Positions 7,535 through 12,467 of a stretch of 12,467 nt of DNA are shown one piece after another. This DNA comes from Pseudomonadota bacterium. GTDB lineage: Bacteria; Pseudomonadota; Gammaproteobacteria; Burkholderiales; Thiobacillaceae. The translations under genes were made by a program, and so were the position numbers. The stretch spans positions 1 through 12,467 of the forward strand of contig JAJZTV010000035.1 in the NCBI GenBank assembly GCA_021847385.1, given 5' to 3'. The notes beneath the pieces were generated by a model. That model saw only the letters and a program-made list of their open reading frames with translations. It ran no database searches and was not told the DNA's origin. Within the stretch, counting starts at the first letter, position 1. Each line of letters opens with the position of its first letter.

Positions 7535-8440
7535 ATGAGCCTGCTGGCCTATATGGAATATTTCGCCACGGTGGTCGAATGCGGCAGCGTGACCGCGGCG
7601 GCCGATCGGCTGGGCCTGTCCAAACCGGCCATCAGCAAGCAGCTGGGCCAGTTGGAGCTGCGCCTGGGCGCGCGGCTGCTCAACCGCACCACCCGGCGCA
7701 TGCATTTGACCGAGGCCGGCGAGCAGTTCTACCGCCATTGCCGCCGGGCCTTGGACGAGGCGCTGGAGGCCGAGCAGGCGGTGGCGCCGTTGCAGGCCGA
7801 ACCGCAAGGCCAGTTGCGCATCTCGGCGCCGCAGTGTTTGGCGCTGTCGCTGTTCAAGCAGGTGTTGCCGGCCTTCCAGGCCCGCTATCCCAAGATCGGC
7901 CTGGATATCTCGATCAGCGGCCGCTATGTCGATCTGGTCAAAGAGGGTTTCGATGCCGGGCTGCGCATCGGCGAATTGGAGGATTCGAGCCTGATCGCGC
8001 GGCGCATCGCGCCGGTCCGTTCGCAGATTCTGGCCGCGCCCGACTATTGGCGGCGCCAAGGCAAGCCCGCGCATCCGCGCGAATTGACCGCGCACAACTG
8101 CCTGATCTACAGCGAACGGCAACAGGCCCGGCAATGGGGCTTCATGGACAAGAACGGCCAGGAATTCCGGGTCGCGATCAACGGCAACCTGGTGTCGGAC
8201 GATGCCTCGTTGTTGCGGGCCGCGGCCAAACAGGGTCAAGGCGTGGTCATGGGCCCGGCCTTCATGTATGCCGAGGCCGTGGCCGCCGGCGCGCTGGAGC
8301 CGGCCTTGGAGGAATTCGCCCGGCCCGCTTCCGGTTTGTATGTGGTCTATCCGAGCGGTCCGCATCTCGCGTCGAAGGTGCGCGCCTTCGTCGATTTCTT
8401 GCAGCAGGCGGCCGAGTCGTTGCATTCGGCGCAGCCATGA
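7535..8440 (+). CDS. LysR-type transcriptional regulator
   Basis: Encodes 301 residues, the usual LysR length. The N-terminal winged helix-turn-helix (about 3-62) shows YFATVVECGSVTAAADRLGLSKPAISKQLGQLELRLGARLLNRTTRRMHLTEAG, the classic LysR pattern. A linker helix (about 63-90) follows, then the two-lobed periplasmic-binding-protein-like effector domain (about 92-295), starting GQLRISAP. The sequence is most like the CrgA/AaeR-type group within LysR regulators; the effector is unknown. The start at ATG 7535 agrees with the HTH position and an AGGGG at 7521-7525. By the usual arrangement of this family it is likely to regulate the divergent dsrE2-like gene and itself through the repeats between them. 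It ends at a bidirectional terminator shared with the peroxiredoxin gene. Confidence 0.96.
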   Translation: MSLLAYMEYFATVVECGSVTAAADRLGLSKPAISKQLGQLELRLGARLLNRTTRRMHLTEAGEQFYRHCRRALDEALEAEQAVAPLQAEPQGQLRISAPQCLALSLFKQVLPAFQARYPKIGLDISISGRYVDLVKEGFDAGLRIGELEDSSLIARRIAPVRSQILAAPDYWRRQGKPAHPRELTAHNCLIYSERQQARQWGFMDKNGQEFRVAINGNLVSDDASLLRAAAKQGQGVVMGPAFMYAEAVAAGALEPALEEFARPASGLYVVYPSGPHLASKVRAFVDFLQQAAESLHSAQP

Positions 8441-8471
8441 AAAAAGGGGCCTTGCGGCCCCTTCTTCTTTT
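8441..8471. terminator. Bidirectional intrinsic terminator (LysR gene / peroxiredoxin gene)
   Basis: An 8-bp stem AAGGGGCC (8444-8451) / GGCCCCTT (8456-8463) with loop TTGC lies between the convergent stops. To the right is CTTCTTTT and to the left an A-run (8440-8445) that becomes a U-tract for transcripts from the - strand. Termination is probably stronger for the peroxiredoxin transcript, whose U-run is uninterrupted. The stem is identical to that after ppiA. Confidence 0.9.
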
Positions 8472-8486
8472 GGCGGGATGCGCCGC

Positions 8487-9089
8487 TTACAGCTCGCCGC
8501 TGTGCTTGGCCAGGTACTCGGCCACGCCGTCCGGGTTGGCCTTCATGCCGGCCTTGCCCTTGTTCCAGCCGGCCGGGCAGACCTCGCCGTGCTGCTCGGT
8601 GAACTGCAGGGCGTCGATCATGCGCAGCATCTCGTCGATGTTGCGGCCCAGCGGCAGGTCGTTGACCACCTGGTGGCGCACGACGCCGGCCTTGTCGATC
8701 AGGAAGGAGCCGCGGAAGGCGACGCCGGCGTCGGCCTCGACGTCATAGGCGCGGCAGATGTCGTGCTTGATGTCGGCGACCAGCGGGTAGCCGACCTTGC
8801 CGATGCCGCCCTTCTCGACCGGGGTGTTCTTCCAGGCCAGGTGGGTGAACTGGGAGTCGATGGACACGCCGATCACCTCGACGTTGCGGTCCTTGAACTC
8901 CTTCAGGCGGTGGTCGAAAGCGATCAGCTCGGACGGGCAGACGAAGGTGAAGTCCAGCGGGTAGAAGAAGACCACCGCGTACTTGCCCTTGGTGTGGGCG
9001 GCCAGGTTGAACGACTCGTTGATGGAGTTGTCGCCCATCACGGTGACGGCGGTGAAATCGGGGGCTTGCTTGCCAACCAGAACGGCCAT
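8487..9089 (-). CDS. Typical 2-Cys peroxiredoxin (AhpC/Prx1 type)
   Basis: Encodes 200 residues. This is a thiol peroxidase that reduces hydrogen peroxide, organic hydroperoxides or peroxynitrite. The peroxidatic C51 is in YPLDFTFVCPSE, with P44 and T48 completing the PxxxTxxC motif and R127 (VAFRGSF) the conserved active-site Arg. The resolving C171 is in GEVCPAGW. C112 is a third Cys of unclear role. Length and layout match the Prx1/AhpC subfamily, which forms dimers and decamers. A GGIG loop (94-97) and a C-terminal helix ending AEYLAKH resemble the GGLG and YF motifs that make some Prx1 enzymes sensitive to overoxidation. No reductase gene (ahpF or similar) is adjacent, so the electron donor is unknown. 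The start at 9089 has AAGGAA about eight bases upstream. I leave the gene symbol blank because ahpC and tsaA are used inconsistently for this group. Confidence 0.96.
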   Translation of the reverse strand: MAVLVGKQAPDFTAVTVMGDNSINESFNLAAHTKGKYAVVFFYPLDFTFVCPSELIAFDHRLKEFKDRNVEVIGVSIDSQFTHLAWKNTPVEKGGIGKVGYPLVADIKHDICRAYDVEADAGVAFRGSFLIDKAGVVRHQVVNDLPLGRNIDEMLRMIDALQFTEQHGEVCPAGWNKGKAGMKANPDGVAEYLAKHSGEL

Positions 9090-9175
9090 GTTGAATTCCT
9101 TTTTGTCGGGGAAGAAAGACGGATCGGCCGAGGCCGAAGACGCTGAATCTTACTAAATCGCTCGGGCAAAATAAA

Positions 9176-9193
9176 CCCGGTCTAAAAATCGGG
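9176..9193 (-). terminator. Possible weak terminator after the smg-topA-receiver transcript
   Basis: On the - strand, CCCG (9193-9190) and CGGG (9179-9176) can pair around a 10-base loop, followed by TTTATTTT. The stem is only 4 bp, so this is tentative. It lies in the 109-base gap between the receiver gene and the peroxiredoxin gene, which must also hold the peroxiredoxin promoter; I could not place that promoter with confidence. Confidence 0.28.
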
Positions 9194-9198
9194 CCAAG

Positions 9199-9573
9199 TC
9201 AAACCCAGGCACGCAGCACCGCCTCGAGCTCGGCCTCTTTCACCGGCAGGGTCAGCGCGGCATCGATGCGGAAGCGTTGCCGCACCTTGTCCAGCGCGGG
9301 CTGGTGGCTGGGCTCGTAGAACACCACGGTCTTGCAGCCGGGCAGCTTTTGCGCGGCGGCGAGCAGCGATTCGACATTGCTCACCCGGTCGCGGAAGTCG
9401 GGCTGGAAGAAGAAGTCGGCCACCACCACGTCGGGCGGGGTCTTGCGCATCAGCGCGATGGCCTTGCGTACCGAGAACTCGGTGGCGACCTGGAAACCCA
9501 GGCGCTCGTAGAGCGGGCGCAGATTGGGAAAACCCAAGAGCTCGATGACCGAAAGCAGGACCTTTTGCGTCAT
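9199..9573 (-). CDS. Degenerate response-regulator receiver-like protein
   Basis: Encodes 124 residues, the size of a lone receiver domain. The order of elements suits a CheY-like fold: an initial strand (KVLLSVIELLG), a helix, PPDVVVADFFF with D53 at the phospho-acceptor position, KTVVFYEPS, and a final AALTLPVKEAELEAVLRAWV. Key residues for normal phosphorylation are lacking. There is no acidic pair after the first strand, and the conserved Lys before the Pro near the end is Leu (TLP). No output domain follows. It is thus probably a pseudo-receiver or a non-phosphorylated protein-interaction domain, or else a distant relative that merely shares the fold. It starts seven bases after the topA stop with only a GGCGG as a possible ribosome-binding site, so it is likely translated from the topA transcript. 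Whether it has anything to do with topoisomerase is unknown. Confidence 0.78.
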   Translation of the reverse strand: MTQKVLLSVIELLGFPNLRPLYERLGFQVATEFSVRKAIALMRKTPPDVVVADFFFQPDFRDRVSNVESLLAAAQKLPGCKTVVFYEPSHQPALDKVRQRFRIDAALTLPVKEAELEAVLRAWV

Positions 9574-9580
9574 CCGCCGC

Positions 9581-12157
<2,577 letters not shown>

Positions 12158-12166
12158 AGTTTTTAT

Positions 12167-12467
12167 TTAGTGGAGCGTCGGCGGTTCGTCGCTCGGGTCT
12201 TGTACCAGGCCTTCCAGCCAAAGGGCGTCCAAGGGCCCGCCCAGGCGCCAAAGCGCGATCAGGGCGATCCACTTGATCTTGTCGGCCGGCACCTCGCGGT
12301 CGTCCAGGGCCAGGGCGCGTTCGATCACCCACTCGCGACCGTAGGGCGTGAGCAGTCCGGCCGACTCGAGGTAGGTCAAAAAGCCGCGGCCGGCGGCGTC
12401 GAGCCGATCGATTTCGATATCGCTGTAGTGACGCAGGCCGCCGTGGGCGAGCTGACCGTTCACGTCC
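12167..12467 (-). CDS. smg: Smg family protein (DUF494), N-terminus outside the window
   Basis: About 100 C-terminal residues are visible, and the frame stays open to the window edge. A GTG near 12463 is unlikely to be the true start, because Smg proteins are usually about 150 residues. Matching segments are LRHYSDIEIDRLDAAGRGFLTYLESAGLLTPYGREWVIERALALDD, then KIKWIALIALWRLGG, and an ending with a short acidic stretch and TLH. All follow the C-terminal half of the Smg/DUF494 family. In many betaproteobacteria the order is dprA-smg-topA, which agrees with topA starting nine bases downstream. The biochemical function of Smg is not known to me. Confidence 0.92.
   Translation of the reverse strand, partial: DVNGQLAHGGLRHYSDIEIDRLDAAGRGFLTYLESAGLLTPYGREWVIERALALDDREVPADKIKWIALIALWRLGGPLDALWLEGLVQDPSDEPPTLH

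Overview
The window is GC-rich and densely packed. It looks like a proteobacterial chromosome, most likely betaproteobacterial, from near the replication origin. This rests on four things: a GyrB with the long Gram-negative-type insert, the smg-topA pair (which follows dprA in many betaproteobacteria), a DsrE2-like sulfur-carrier protein, and a near-perfect ParB-binding site (parS) at 6113-6128. I cannot name the genus. A sulfur- or iron-oxidising betaproteobacterium would fit, but that is inference.

Left part (1-3697): the 3' end of gyrB is followed by a short accessory block, 2055-3697. The block holds a tightly packed pair of small genes (DUF6883-like, then DUF4926-like), an overlapping gene with an antitoxin-like C-terminus, and a frame-broken scrap resembling the end of a RelE/ParE toxin. 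It ends with a visibly AT-richer gene for a two-helix membrane protein with a long coiled coil. No gene in the block has a secure function. It is the part of the window most likely to have been acquired or to be degrading.

Middle part (3698-6803): a run of + strand genes. These are a YaiI/YqxD-family protein, a secreted protein with an HExxH metallopeptidase motif, an SDR oxidoreductase, and a periplasmic cyclophilin-type prolyl isomerase ending at a clear intrinsic terminator. The parS site lies in the 47-base gap before the prolyl isomerase.

Right part (6826-12467): a DsrE2-like gene (-) is divergent from a LysR-type regulator gene (+), and the 100-base gap between them carries two overlapping inverted repeats that look like operators. 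The LysR gene converges with a typical 2-Cys peroxiredoxin gene (-) at a bidirectional terminator. The remaining genes are all on the - strand and read smg, then topA, then a degenerate receiver-domain protein, with gaps of 9 and 7 bases, so probably one transcript.

The window thus has gyrB (introduces negative supercoils) and topA (removes them) roughly 7.5 kb apart on either side of a parS site. No RNA genes, CRISPR arrays, insertion sequences or DnaA-box clusters were seen, and no gene-free stretch exceeds 300 bases.
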